This document shows positions 1 through 8,841 of a stretch of DNA of 64,000 bases, piece by piece. The stretch's first letter is position 1, and each line of letters begins with the position of its first letter. The position numbers were made by a program, and so were the translations under genes. Source of the DNA: Rubrobacter_D sp035264945 (GTDB taxonomy: Bacteria; Actinomycetota; Rubrobacteria; Rubrobacterales; Rubrobacteraceae). Location of the stretch: contig DATFPF010000150.1 of NCBI GenBank assembly GCA_035264945.1, positions 22,094-86,093 of the forward strand, read 5' to 3'. The notes below the pieces were generated by a model. The model ran no database searches, was not told the origin of the DNA, and saw nothing but the letters and a program-made list of their open reading frames with translations.

Positions 1-2
1 TG

Positions 3-641
3 TCCTCTACGAGCGTGTTCGTCTCCGAGGCCCACGCCGAGCAGCGAGACGCCCGCGCTTCAGCCCAAGCAAAAAAGATGCGGGAGGAGGCTGCCGAGAT
101 CAAGCGCGCCGTTTCCATAATGGAGAAGCACATGCGTATCGGAGACGACGGCACCCTGGAGTTGGACGAAGATGCCCTCCAGGCCGATATCGGGTTGGGA
201 ACGGTGGAAGGCATCGGGTTCGGAACCTTTGAGGATCTCCGAAAAGATTTGGAAACGACAAACGATCGCATACGCGGGGGCAAGCAAAGGGCGGCTGACG
301 TTTTCCCATCAGAAGACGTCGAGATGGTCGAGCATAAGACCGCCTCGCCTGACGCACGTTCCTGCCGCGGCCGGAGTGGACGCAGATGGTACTGGTGGGG
401 GGTGAAGCTCTACCTCAGTTCTTGCGACGTGAACAAGCTCCTGCTCGTTTACGCCGGGTACCTTAGCGTGACGGCGCTGTGCGAGAGGTTTCCGTTTACC
501 ACGGTGCCGTGCAAATACATCCGCGCCACGCTAACCTTCTCTGCCGGTTACATTCATTACGTGCATGCCCAAGGGGGCTCTGACGGGCTTGTTATACAGA
601 AGAGTTACTTCCGGTACCTACCGGAGATCTACTCGCAGTAG
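3..641 (+). CDS. Hypothetical protein, probably cut by the window edge
   Basis: The frame is open from the first base, so the true start may lie outside; the first in-window candidate is GTG at 15. The N-terminal ~110 residues are charged and probably helical. The C-terminal half changes character: a WYWWG motif, then YLSSC, a hydrophobic stretch and a final IHYVHAQGG segment. This C-terminal layout recalls small secreted Firmicutes and actinobacterial proteins with a WWG...LS motif and an aromatic tail, but that resemblance is from memory and weak. Codon use is less GC-biased than in neighbouring genes. No function can be assigned. The next gene starts 86 bp downstream on the same strand. 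Confidence 0.5.
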   Translation, partial: SSTSVFVSEAHAEQRDARASAQAKKMREEAAEIKRAVSIMEKHMRIGDDGTLELDEDALQADIGLGTVEGIGFGTFEDLRKDLETTNDRIRGGKQRAADVFPSEDVEMVEHKTASPDARSCRGRSGRRWYWWGVKLYLSSCDVNKLLLVYAGYLSVTALCERFPFTTVPCKYIRATLTFSAGYIHYVHAQGGSDGLVIQKSYFRYLPEIYSQ

Positions 642-727
642 CGCCGTCGGTTGGGTGTCGGCGCAGGCTTGCCACCGGGCAGGAACGGTTCGCCGTAAGC
701 TCAATAACCTCGGCACTCGGAGGATTC

Positions 728-1027
728 ATGAGGTTTTTCTCAGGCGCAGGACGCTTCGCGGCGGAACCTAGCCGCGACTGGGTCGCAGGGCTTCTGCTAC
801 TCGGCGGCCTCTTCTTGATCGTGCCCTCGCTCGTATGGACGGCTGGTCCTTTGCCCCTGCTGATGGGCGCCTCGCTGGCCACCATGGGGGCGGCCGAGTT
901 TCTTCCGGCCGGGTGGCCTCTGGCTGTTCGTCTGACCAGGTTGATCGGGACGGTGGGGATGATCCTGACTTTTCTTGGTGGCTTGCTGTGGTTCGTCTTG
1001 TCTCCCGAATCGTTCCTTACGGCGTGA
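728..1027 (+). CDS. Small three-helix membrane protein
   Basis: This 99-residue protein starts at ATG with an upstream GGAGG-like ribosome site (CTCGGAGGATTC). After about 16 polar residues it has three hydrophobic segments, roughly residues 18-37, 40-62 and 70-92, separated by short turns containing GPLP and PAGWP. It has no cysteine pairs and no recognisable domain. It is probably an inner-membrane protein of unknown function. The following 307 bp to the next gene hold no convincing ORF. Confidence 0.5.
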   Translation: MRFFSGAGRFAAEPSRDWVAGLLLLGGLFLIVPSLVWTAGPLPLLMGASLATMGAAEFLPAGWPLAVRLTRLIGTVGMILTFLGGLLWFVLSPESFLTA

Positions 1028-1334
1028 GAGTTGGAAGACTTGATCGGGGCGTCCATAGAGTCGTACACGATGGGTGTTCACGCTCCCTGTAATTGGGGTA
1101 GTGCTACCGCGGGCGGTTAGCCCGGAAGTCATCAAGACCAAGGAACGACGGCAACGCGTCCGATCGAGGCCAGACTACGGTCGAGCTAACCTTGTTGGAC
1201 GGCGCCACCACAGCGGTGACCGTGACCTTCCGACTTTGAGACGAGAAGCCGTCCCGGAAGGGGATGCTAGAGCGGCTAATCGGTAAGAGAACCACCTCGC
1301 GGGCCGACCCTTCGAACGGTAGTTGCGCCGCGTT
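1028..1334. other. Intergenic gap without a supported gene
   Basis: No credible gene is seen here. One plus-strand frame (about 1105-1241) reads as a short tail ending in TTVELTLLDGATTAVTVTF and a stop. It resembles the end of a beta-rich protein, but there is no start codon or ribosome site, so it may be a decayed fragment or chance. No terminator hairpin with a T tract was found. Confidence 0.3.
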
Positions 1335-2717
1335 CTACTCCGTGACCCTCACGCCTTCGCGGGCGCGGTCGAACTTGCCGGAGAGGATGGTGGCGGCCTG
1401 GATGACGGGGCTGAGGGCCGGGCCGTAGGGCGGGGAGTAGGCGAGGTCTATATCGACGAGGTCCGGGTAGGAGAGCCGGCCCCAGAGGGCGGTGGCGCAT
1501 ACGTCTATGAGCTTGTCCGCGCCCGAGCCCGCCGCCTCGGCCCCGAGCAGGCGGCCTGTCTTTGCGTCGGCTATAAGCTTCAGGAAGACCTTCCCTGCGC
1601 CGGGGTAGTAGCCTGCCCGGTCGCGGGCCTCGACGTCGGCGCTTACGGTCTCGAAGCCTGCGTCCGCAGCCTCCTCTTCCGAGAGCCCCGTCTTGCCGAC
1701 GCCGAGGTCGAAGGCCTTGAAGATGCCGGTGCCGAGCACGCCGGGGAACTCCAGGGTGTCCTCGCCCGCGGGGCTTGCGGCGTTGGTGCCGGCGACGCGG
1801 CCCATCTGGTTGGCGGTGTCGCCCAAAGGGGCCCAGTCCGGCCTCCCGCCCACGAGGTTGGTAGTCTCGACGCAGTCGCCGGCGGCCCAGACGTCCGGGA
1901 TGGCGGTCCGCATGCGCCGGTCTACCCGCAAGGCCCCGGTCGTCCCGACCTCAGCCCCCGCGTCTTGTGCCAGCTCCACGTTCGGCCTGATGCCGACGCC
2001 CAGGATCACTAGCTCGGCCTCGCACTCCGTGCCGCCGAAACTGACCGTCCGCACGCGCCCGTCGCCCACGAACCCCTCCACCCTCTCGCCGGTAAAGACG
2101 TCCACGCCGTTGGCCTCAAGCTCGGCCGCGACCCTCCGCGAGACCTCGGGGCCGTAGGCCAGGGCGACGCGGTCCTCGCCCTCGACCAGGGACACCTTCA
2201 TCCCCATCCGGCACAGGTTCTCCGCGACCTCGAGCCCGATGTAGCCCCCGCCAACGACCAGGGCCCGCTGGGGAGACCTGTCCTCCACGTAGGCCATGAT
2301 CCTGTCCGTGTCCGTCAGGAAGCGGATGGGGAAGATGCCGTCGAGGTCCGAGCCGGGGATGGAGGGGAGGACGGCCCGCGCGCCTGTGGCGACGACGAGG
2401 CGGTCGTAGCGGTCCTCGAAGGCATCCCCCGTGGTCGTGTCGCGCACGGTGAGGGTCTTGGTGTTGGGGTGGATCCCCTCGACCCTGTGGCGCACCTTTA
2501 CCTCGATGCCCTGCTCCGCGAACTTCTCGGGGGTTCGGGCCACGAGCTGGTCGCGCCGCCGCACGACGCCGGAGAGCAGGTAGGGGAGCCCGCACTCGCT
2601 TATTGAGGGCTCGGGCTCCTCCTGGTAGACCGTGATCTCCATCCCCGGGTCGACCCGCCGCGCCCGCGAGGCAGCCTTCGTGCCCGCCGCAACCCCTCCC
2701 ACCACCACAAGCCGCAT
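1335..2717 (-). CDS. CoA-disulfide reductase / NADH oxidase-family flavoprotein
   Basis: This 460-residue protein belongs to the pyridine-nucleotide-disulfide oxidoreductases with a single redox cysteine. The N-terminus carries the FAD Rossmann motif VVGGVAAGTKAA. The active-site segment ISECGLPYLLSG places the catalytic cysteine at residue 42, as in CoA-disulfide reductase and NADH oxidase. A second Rossmann motif, VVGGGYIGLEVAE (about residues 155-167), should bind NAD(P)H, and AAGDCVE is the FAD-contacting motif. The C-terminal dimerisation domain ends with DLAYSPPYGP. It probably reduces CoA disulfide or oxygen in redox defence, fitting the adjacent superoxide dismutase. Substrate choice between CoA disulfide, persulfide and oxygen cannot be read from sequence. 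Confidence 0.85.
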   Translation of the reverse strand: MRLVVVGGVAAGTKAASRARRVDPGMEITVYQEEPEPSISECGLPYLLSGVVRRRDQLVARTPEKFAEQGIEVKVRHRVEGIHPNTKTLTVRDTTTGDAFEDRYDRLVVATGARAVLPSIPGSDLDGIFPIRFLTDTDRIMAYVEDRSPQRALVVGGGYIGLEVAENLCRMGMKVSLVEGEDRVALAYGPEVSRRVAAELEANGVDVFTGERVEGFVGDGRVRTVSFGGTECEAELVILGVGIRPNVELAQDAGAEVGTTGALRVDRRMRTAIPDVWAAGDCVETTNLVGGRPDWAPLGDTANQMGRVAGTNAASPAGEDTLEFPGVLGTGIFKAFDLGVGKTGLSEEEAADAGFETVSADVEARDRAGYYPGAGKVFLKLIADAKTGRLLGAEAAGSGADKLIDVCATALWGRLSYPDLVDIDLAYSPPYGPALSPVIQAATILSGKFDRAREGVRVTE

Positions 2718-2812
2718 AAGAGCCCTCCCTGCTTCGCCCGCCGTACCGGCCTACTCTAACGGATGACCCCGAAAGGGGTAGGGTCCCGCCGCACACAGGC
2801 GGCCGGGCACAC

Positions 2813-2847
2813 AGAAGCCCCCGGAGATTCCTACCCCGGGGGCTTCT
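2813..2847 (-). terminator. Stem-loop terminator downstream of superoxide dismutase
   Basis: A perfect 12-bp inverted repeat (AGAAGCCCCCGG at 2813-2824 against CCGGGGGCTTCT at 2836-2847) with an 11-nt loop lies 32 bp past the sod stop codon on the minus strand. No strong T tract follows, so it may work with Rho or as a 3' stabiliser. Confidence 0.65.
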
Positions 2848-2878
2848 CTGCCACGCTTTCGCCCTGGCTGAGGCGGGG

Positions 2879-3508
2879 CTAGGCGCGCTTGGCGGCGTCG
2901 TACCTGCGGCCGACCTCGTCCCAGTTGACCACGTCCCACCAGGCGTTGATGTATTCGGGGCGGCGGTTCTGGTACTTGAGGTAATAGGCGTGCTCCCACA
3001 CGTCGAGGCCCATCACCGGCGTCTTGCCCTCCATTAGCGGGCTGTCCTGGTTGGCCGTCTTCTCTATGGAGAGGGATCCGCCGGGGTCGGCCACCACCCA
3101 CGCCCACCCGGAGCCGAACAGGGCGCCGGGTGCGGCCGCCGCGGCGAACTGCTCCTTGAACTGGTCGAACGAGCCGAAGGAGGAGTCTATGGCCTGGGCC
3201 AGGTCCCCGCTCGGGCTGCCGCCGCCCTGGCCGGAGGGGCCCATGATCTGCCAGAACATCGAGTGGTTGGAGTGCCCGCCGCCGTTGTTCCTGACCGCGG
3301 TCCTTATGTCCTCGGGCACGGAGTCGAGGTTGGCGATGAGCTCCTCGACGTTGCCCGGGTCGGCCTCCGGGTGCTTCTCGAGGGCGGCGTTGAGGTTGGT
3401 GACGTAGGTGTTGTGGTGCTTCTCGTGGTGGAGGTGCATGGTCTGCTCGTCTATCGTGGGCTCCAGCGCGTCGTAGCCGTACGGGAGCTGCGGCAGCTCG
3501 TATGCCAT
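2879..3508 (-). CDS. sodA: Superoxide dismutase [Mn/Fe]
   Basis: A 209-residue enzyme that dismutates superoxide to peroxide and oxygen in the cytoplasm. Metal ligands are visible: His27 in LHHEKHH, His82 in GGHSNHSMFW, and Asp169 and His173 in DVWEHAYY. The GGH (rather than AQ) outer-sphere pattern and the GQGGG segment favour the manganese-type subgroup, but metal use is not certain. Length is normal for the family and there is no signal peptide. It is transcribed away from the LOV phosphatase gene at 3619. A 12-bp terminator hairpin follows. The gene may have its own promoter in the 110-bp divergent gap (minus-strand TATGCT as a -10). Confidence 0.95.
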   Translation of the reverse strand: MAYELPQLPYGYDALEPTIDEQTMHLHHEKHHNTYVTNLNAALEKHPEADPGNVEELIANLDSVPEDIRTAVRNNGGGHSNHSMFWQIMGPSGQGGGSPSGDLAQAIDSSFGSFDQFKEQFAAAAAPGALFGSGWAWVVADPGGSLSIEKTANQDSPLMEGKTPVMGLDVWEHAYYLKYQNRRPEYINAWWDVVNWDEVGRRYDAAKRA

Positions 3509-3618
3509 GTCCGACGTTCTCCTCTCGTTGCTTACCTTCCCGTTGCAGACTCTAGCATACCCCGAAACCGGCGAATCTTAACGTGTGGCGGGGTTACCGG
3601 GGATAGCGGTAAGACAAT

Positions 3619-5781
3619 GTGGGGGGCTGTAGAATGCGGTTCTTGGACGCTCCTCCCACACCGGCCGGGCGCGACGTTCCGGGGCCCTCCGCACCGGACG
3701 CGATGCGGCGCCTGCTAGACCGGGCCGTGGCCGCCAGCGCCAACGGCATCGTCATCACGGACCCGAAGGCCCCGGACAACCCCATCGTCTACGTAAACCC
3801 GGCGTTCGAGAGGATCTCGGGCTACGGGGCGGAGGAGGTCCTCGGCCGCAACTGCCGTTTCTTGCAGGAGGACGAGCGCGACCAGCCGGCGCTCGACGAT
3901 CTGCGGGCTGCCGTGCGGGAGGAGCGGGAGTGCCGGGTGGTGTTGCGCAACTACCGCAAGGACGGGGCGCTCTTCTGGAACGAGCTCTACGTCTCGCCCG
4001 TCCACGACGACGAGGGGCGGCTCACAAACTTCGTCGGGGTCCAGAACGACATAACCGAGCGGTTCAGGTTCGAGGAGGTCCTGCGCGAGAGCGAGGAGCG
4101 CTTCCGGGCGACCTTCGAGCACGCCGCGGTGGGAGCCGCCCAGGTCGGCGTCGACGGCCGCTGGCTCAGGGTCAACCGGCACCTGTGCGAGATCCTCGGC
4201 TACACCCACGAGGAGATGCTCGGGATGACCTTCGCGGACATCACCCACCCCGACGACCTCGAGGCCGACCGTGAGCAGATGCGGACCATGCTGCGGGGGG
4301 AGAGCCGGATCTACTCCATAGAGAAGCGCTACGTGAGGAAAGACGGCTCCCCGGTGTGGGTGAACCTTACCGTCTCGCTCGTGCGCGAGGCTTCGGGCGA
4401 GCCCGGGTACTTCATCTCCGTGGTGGAGGACATCAGCGAGCGCAAGAGGATCGAGGAGGAGCGGGACCTCCTCCTGGTGCGCGAGCAGCTCGCCCGGGCG
4501 GAGGCCGTCGCCGCGCGGCGGCGGCTGGCCCTGCTCGCCGCCGCGGGCCCCACCCTCGCCGCCTCCCTCGACTACGAGGAGACGCTCCGGCGGGCGGCGC
4601 GTCTTGTGGTGCCGGACCTCGCCGACTGGTGCCTGCTCGACATTGTCGAGGAGGACGGCAGGGTCAACCAGCTCGCCGCCGCCCACGCCGACCCTGGCAA
4701 GGAGGACCTCCTGCGCCGGCTCGGGGAGCTTCGCTCCTTCGGCGAGGAGGACCCAGGGAGCACCGCCCGGGTGCTCAGGACGGGCCGCTCCGTGCTGCTG
4801 CCCGGTCTCCCGGGCTGGTCGTTCTACGAGCGGGAGATGGGCGTCGGCGAGCACCTCGAGGCCCTGCGCGAGCTCGAGCCCCGCTCCCTTATGAGCGTGC
4901 CGCTCCTGGCGCGTGGCCGAACTTTGGGCGCCATGACGCTCGTCTCATCCCGGCCCGACCGCCACTACGACGACGAGGACCTCCTGCTCGCCGAGAACTT
5001 CGCCTACCGGTGCGCGCTGGCCGTTGACAACGCCCGCCTCTACCGGGACCGGAGCGAGATCGCGCGCACCCTCCAGAGGAGCCTCCTCCCGCCGCACCTG
5101 CCCCAGATACCGTGCGTGGAGCTCGGGGCCGAGTACCTCCCGGCGGGCGAGGCAAACGAGGTAGGCGGGGACTTCTACGACGTAATAAACACCGTGGAGG
5201 ACGGGTGGGTGTGCGTCATCGGGGACGTGCGGGGCAAGGGGGCCGAGGCGGCGGCGGTCACAGCCCTCGCCCGCTACACCATCAGGGCCGTCACCATGAG
5301 CAACGACCTGCCATCCGAGATCCTCTCGGGGCTGAACGAGGCAATGCTCCGCCAGCTCCCGGAGGACCGCTTCTGCACAGCGGCCTGCGCCCGCCTGGAG
5401 CCTCAAGACGACTCGCCCGGCGTCGGGGTCGACGTCTCGCGCGCGGGACACCCGCCCCCGCTCCTGGTCCGCGCCGGCGGCAAGGTGGAGGAGATCAGCT
5501 GCCCAGGCCGGGCCCTCGGCGTCTTCCCCGACGCAGAGCTCGACGACACCCACATGCGCCTGATGCCCGGCGAAACCCTGATCTTCTACACCGACGGCGT
5601 CACCGAGGCGCGCGGCCCCGACGGGTATTTTTTCGGCGAGGAGAGGCTCCGCCGGTTCGTCGGCGCGCACTCGAAAGAACGCGCCGCTGAGCTCGCCCGC
5701 GCCCTGAAGAACACCGTCCTCGAGTTCCAGGAAGGTTACCCGCGCGACGACCTCGCCCTCCTGGTCATCCGCGCAACTTAG
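3619..5781 (+). CDS. LOV-PAS-GAF-PP2C (SpoIIE-type) blue-light phosphatase
   Basis: This 720-residue (GTG start) or 715-residue (ATG at 3634) cytoplasmic signalling protein has four domains. Residues ~40-148 form a LOV-type PAS domain with the canonical GRNCRFLQ motif (photoactive Cys79), NYRKDG, FWNELYVSPV and FVGVQNDIT, so FMN binding and cysteinyl-adduct photochemistry are expected. A second PAS follows at ~157-282, then a coiled coil and a GAF domain (~310-470). The C-terminal PP2C/SpoIIE domain has its metal aspartates in VGGDFYD, GDVRGKG, YTDGVTEA and DDLALLV. Such phosphatases usually act on anti-sigma-factor antagonists in partner-switching stress pathways. No anti-sigma partner is encoded nearby. 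The ribosome site is weak for both starts. Confidence 0.92.
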   Translation: MGGCRMRFLDAPPTPAGRDVPGPSAPDAMRRLLDRAVAASANGIVITDPKAPDNPIVYVNPAFERISGYGAEEVLGRNCRFLQEDERDQPALDDLRAAVREERECRVVLRNYRKDGALFWNELYVSPVHDDEGRLTNFVGVQNDITERFRFEEVLRESEERFRATFEHAAVGAAQVGVDGRWLRVNRHLCEILGYTHEEMLGMTFADITHPDDLEADREQMRTMLRGESRIYSIEKRYVRKDGSPVWVNLTVSLVREASGEPGYFISVVEDISERKRIEEERDLLLVREQLARAEAVAARRRLALLAAAGPTLAASLDYEETLRRAARLVVPDLADWCLLDIVEEDGRVNQLAAAHADPGKEDLLRRLGELRSFGEEDPGSTARVLRTGRSVLLPGLPGWSFYEREMGVGEHLEALRELEPRSLMSVPLLARGRTLGAMTLVSSRPDRHYDDEDLLLAENFAYRCALAVDNARLYRDRSEIARTLQRSLLPPHLPQIPCVELGAEYLPAGEANEVGGDFYDVINTVEDGWVCVIGDVRGKGAEAAAVTALARYTIRAVTMSNDLPSEILSGLNEAMLRQLPEDRFCTAACARLEPQDDSPGVGVDVSRAGHPPPLLVRAGGKVEEISCPGRALGVFPDAELDDTHMRLMPGETLIFYTDGVTEARGPDGYFFGEERLRRFVGAHSKERAAELARALKNTVLEFQEGYPRDDLALLVIRAT

Positions 5782-5809
5782 CACGCTCCGGGCCCGCTCC
5801 GCGGTCCCC

Positions 5810-5960
5810 TGCTATCAGCTGACCAGCTTCTCGCCGCGCGAGATGCGACCCGGGCAGCGCTGCGGGCGGTTTTATCGGCGCTAGACGTTGTGAGTGCGGA
5901 CGACCTGGCCGAAAGCCGAGAGAGGAGGCGAAGCCGGAGCGGGCTGAAAGCCGAAAGCTA
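5810..5960. repeat. Intergenic AGCT-type inverted repeat element
   Basis: Between two convergent genes the left arm TGCTATCAGCTGACCAGCTT (5810-5829) and right arm GGCTGAAAGCCGAAAGCTA (5942-5960) are degenerate inverted copies of an AGCTGAAAGCTGA motif. The right arm contains the stop codon of the MFS gene. Related pairs occur near 29.75 kb and 49.65 kb, with a single arm near 31.79 kb. Confidence 0.6.
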
Positions 5961-7181
5961 CTTCGCTCGGTTTCTCAGGGCGGCCAGCGTCAGGAGGCCT
6001 ATGGCGGCGAGGAGGGCCGCGACGAGCTGTATCTTCCAGATGAGGTCGGGAAGTTCGGCCTGAAGTAGCGAGCCGCCGACGATGGGGCTGACGCCGCAGG
6101 CCGCGCCGAAGCAGGCGCCGAATAGCGCCAGGTACGTCCCACGGAGGCGCACCGGGGCGAACTCGGCGGCCAGCGCCGCCCCGGCCACCTCGAGCACCAT
6201 CTCCGCGAGCGTGAAGAACAGGACGAAGGCTATGAGGATGCCGAGGAAGGACTCCGTCAGCAGCAGCGTGACAGACGAGAGGGCGAAGAGGACGGCCCCG
6301 GCGAGGAGGGCCAAGACCTTCGAGCCCCGGTCTATGAGGTAGGAGACGGGGAGCTGGAACAGGATCACCATGAGCCCGTTCGCCCCCAGGAAGAACCCTA
6401 TCTGCCCGTCGGACGCCCCGACGAAGTTCTTGGCGTAGATGGGCAGGGCCTGCCAGTCCTGCGTGAAGACGTAGTAAAGGAGCACCCCCACGCCGAGCAG
6501 CAGGACGAACGGCCCGTCGCCGAACGCCTCGCGCAGGCCCCGCCTCCCCTTCCCGGCCCCGACGCCCTCCCGCCGCGTGGGGAGCGACTCCCTGACGGTC
6601 GCGGCCAGGGCGAGGGCCACGAGCGCCGTTAGGACGGAGGTCCCGACGAAGAGCTTCGGGTAGATGCCGGGTGAGCTACCCGCCGCCGCCGAGACGAGGC
6701 CAGCGACCATGGGCCCCGAGGCCCACCCCACGTTGCCGCCGACCCGGACCAGGCCGTAGGCGCGGGAGCGCATCCCGGGCGGCGTCACGTCGGCGACCAT
6801 GGCGTTGCGCGAGGCCTCGAACATGGACCAGCCGAGGAGCCCGTGGGCCGCCGAGACCGCCAGGTACCCCGCGAACCCGCCCACCAGCGCGAAGCCGAAG
6901 AAGCTCGCCGCGCTGCCGGTGAGGGCGACTAGCATCGTCGGCTTGCGGCCATAGCGGTCCGTGAGGGGGCCGGCGATGAGGCCGGAGAGCACGCTCGACC
7001 CCGCGAAGACCGCCAGCCCGACGCCGACGAGGGAGAGCGGGATGCCGAGGACGTTGTGGAAGTAGATCGAGCTGAAAGGGAAGTACAGCCCGTGCCCGAA
7101 CCGGAACGCGACCATCGCGAACAGCAGCAGCCACACCCGCCGGTCGTACCCCCGGAACGCCTTTGCGGCACGAGAAACCAC
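5958..7181 (-). CDS. MFS transporter, 12 membrane helices
   Basis: This 407-residue protein of the major facilitator superfamily has about 12 hydrophobic helices and a charged central loop near residues 195-215 (LPTRREGVGAGKGRRG). The cytoplasmic loop between helices 2 and 3 carries the MFS signature as GPLTDRYGRKPTM. It begins at GTG with only a weak ribosome site. Sequence suggests a drug- or metabolite-efflux type, but substrate cannot be assigned. It converges on the LOV phosphatase gene, and its stop codon lies inside a repeat arm. The divergent neighbour is an amidase operon. Confidence 0.85.
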   Translation of the reverse strand: MVSRAAKAFRGYDRRVWLLLFAMVAFRFGHGLYFPFSSIYFHNVLGIPLSLVGVGLAVFAGSSVLSGLIAGPLTDRYGRKPTMLVALTGSAASFFGFALVGGFAGYLAVSAAHGLLGWSMFEASRNAMVADVTPPGMRSRAYGLVRVGGNVGWASGPMVAGLVSAAAGSSPGIYPKLFVGTSVLTALVALALAATVRESLPTRREGVGAGKGRRGLREAFGDGPFVLLLGVGVLLYYVFTQDWQALPIYAKNFVGASDGQIGFFLGANGLMVILFQLPVSYLIDRGSKVLALLAGAVLFALSSVTLLLTESFLGILIAFVLFFTLAEMVLEVAGAALAAEFAPVRLRGTYLALFGACFGAACGVSPIVGGSLLQAELPDLIWKIQLVAALLAAIGLLTLAALRNRAK

Positions 7182-7373
7182 CCGTGGATGATAAAGGATA
7201 AGTGGGTTCTAGGTTTTGAGGCACAAGGGGAGCGGTGCGCGGCCTTTGGCCCGAGAGACGCGACCTCGCGGAGATCGTGCCCGCAGCGCCTCGAACCTCA
7301 AAACCGGACGGGTTCGGGAAGACAAGCGTTCGGCTGTGAGATACTCAGCCTGGATCTACGGGGAGGAGAGGCT

Positions 7374-8765
7374 TTGGCTCGCAGGACGGAGTTTCCGGGT
7401 TCGCTCGCGGGGCTTTCGCGCGCCCTGGGCGCTGGGGAGGTCTCGCCGGTCGAGGTGACGGAGGCGTTGCTCGGGCGCATCGAGCTCGACGAGACCAACG
7501 CGTTTATCACGGTGACGGCGGAGCGGGCGATGGAGGACGCGCGGCGGGCTGAGGCGGAGATCTCGGCCGGCCGCCACCGAGGCCCGCTGCACGGGGTTCC
7601 CGTCGCCATCAAGGACCTCGTCTGCACGGAGGGCGTGCGCACCACGATGGCCTCGGCTTTCTTCGAGGACCACGTCCCGGACCGCGACGCCGCGGTAGCC
7701 CGCAAGCTCCGCGAGGCCGGCTCCGTCCTCCTCGGCAAGACGAACACCCACGAGTTCGCCTACGGGCCGACGGGAGACCGCTCCTTCTTCGGGCCGACTA
7801 GGAACCCGCACGACCTAGCCAGGATCTCCGGCGGCTCCTCGGGCGGGTCGGGCACCGCGGTCGCAGCCGGCCTCTGCTACGGCGCCATCGGCTCGGACAC
7901 GGGCGGCTCCATCCGCATCCCGGCCGCCCTCTGCGGCGTGGTCGGCATGAAGCCCACCTTCGGGCGCGTGGGCAAGAGCGGCGTCTTCCCCCTTGCCCCC
8001 ACGCTGGACCACGTGGGCCCGCTCACCCGCACCGTAGGGGACAACGCCCTCTTCCTCTCCGCCCTCGCGGGCCACGACCCTGAAGACATCCACTCCGTGG
8101 ACCGTCCCCCCGAAGACTTCGCCCGCGACCTGGACCTCGGCGTCCGGGGCACCACCGTCGGCGTCCCGACGAACTTCTTTTTCGAGCACGTGGACCGGGA
8201 GGTCGAGGCGAGGGTGCGGGAGGCCATCGAGGTCTTCCGGGACCTCGGCGCCGAGGTCCGCGAGGTCGATGTGCCGAACGTCTGGGAGACGCTGCACGCC
8301 CAGCGCCTGACCCTTGCCGCCGAGGCCTACGCCGTCCACGAGGAGCGCCTGAAGTCGGAGCCCGAGAGGTTCGACGACCAGGGGCTGGAGCGGCTGCTAG
8401 GGGGCGAGAAGCTGCGGGCCCACAGGTACGCCGACGCCCAGCAGAGAAAGCTCATGTCGCGGCGGGAGTTCGAGGAGGTGCTAGGTGCGGTGGACGTGAT
8501 CCTCGTCCCGAGCGTCCCGATACCGGCGACCGAGATAGGTCAAAGAGAGACCTCCATTGAAGGCCACGAAGAGGCAGTCTACTCGGCACTCACCCGCCTT
8601 ACCGGCCCGACGAACCTGAACGGCCTCCCGAGCCTCTCGGTCCCCTGCGGGACGACGGCCTCGGGCCTCCCCGTCGGGCTGCAACTCATAGGTCGCCCCT
8701 TCGACGAGGCGACCCTCTACCGCTTCGCCCACGCGTACGAAGAAACCTATAATTCTGCCCATTGA
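7374..8765 (+). CDS. Amidase signature family hydrolase
   Basis: This roughly 463-residue enzyme hydrolyses a C-N amide bond with the amidase-signature Ser-cisSer-Lys triad: Lys80 in PVAIKDLV, a cis-Ser in ISGGSSGGSG (about 155) and the nucleophile Ser179 in GSDTGGSIRIP. The frame extends upstream, but TTG at 7374 is preferred because GGGGAGGAGAGG sits just before it and homology begins there. It resembles GatA, yet no gatB or gatC is nearby, so a catabolic amidase is more likely. It is first in a plus-strand run with an NCS1 permease, a zinc alcohol dehydrogenase and a nitrilase-family hydrolase, suggesting breakdown of an imported nitrogen heterocycle or amide. Confidence 0.88.
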   Translation: MARRTEFPGSLAGLSRALGAGEVSPVEVTEALLGRIELDETNAFITVTAERAMEDARRAEAEISAGRHRGPLHGVPVAIKDLVCTEGVRTTMASAFFEDHVPDRDAAVARKLREAGSVLLGKTNTHEFAYGPTGDRSFFGPTRNPHDLARISGGSSGGSGTAVAAGLCYGAIGSDTGGSIRIPAALCGVVGMKPTFGRVGKSGVFPLAPTLDHVGPLTRTVGDNALFLSALAGHDPEDIHSVDRPPEDFARDLDLGVRGTTVGVPTNFFFEHVDREVEARVREAIEVFRDLGAEVREVDVPNVWETLHAQRLTLAAEAYAVHEERLKSEPERFDDQGLERLLGGEKLRAHRYADAQQRKLMSRREFEEVLGAVDVILVPSVPIPATEIGQRETSIEGHEEAVYSALTRLTGPTNLNGLPSLSVPCGTTASGLPVGLQLIGRPFDEATLYRFAHAYEETYNSAH

Positions 8766-8841
8766 CCGCCCCGGGAAGCCTCTCTACAGTGGAACGACGA
8801 AGGTGACTGGAATATGCTCGCATGGACAGGAGGAGGGGTAG

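Noticed and set aside
1074..1286. Possible small genes in the first intergenic gap
   Set aside because: Neither strand has a ribosome site or protein-like composition; overlapping frames are equally open.
7374..8765. Glutamyl-tRNA amidotransferase subunit A
   Set aside because: The triad matches GatA, but gatB and gatC are absent and the neighbours are catabolic.
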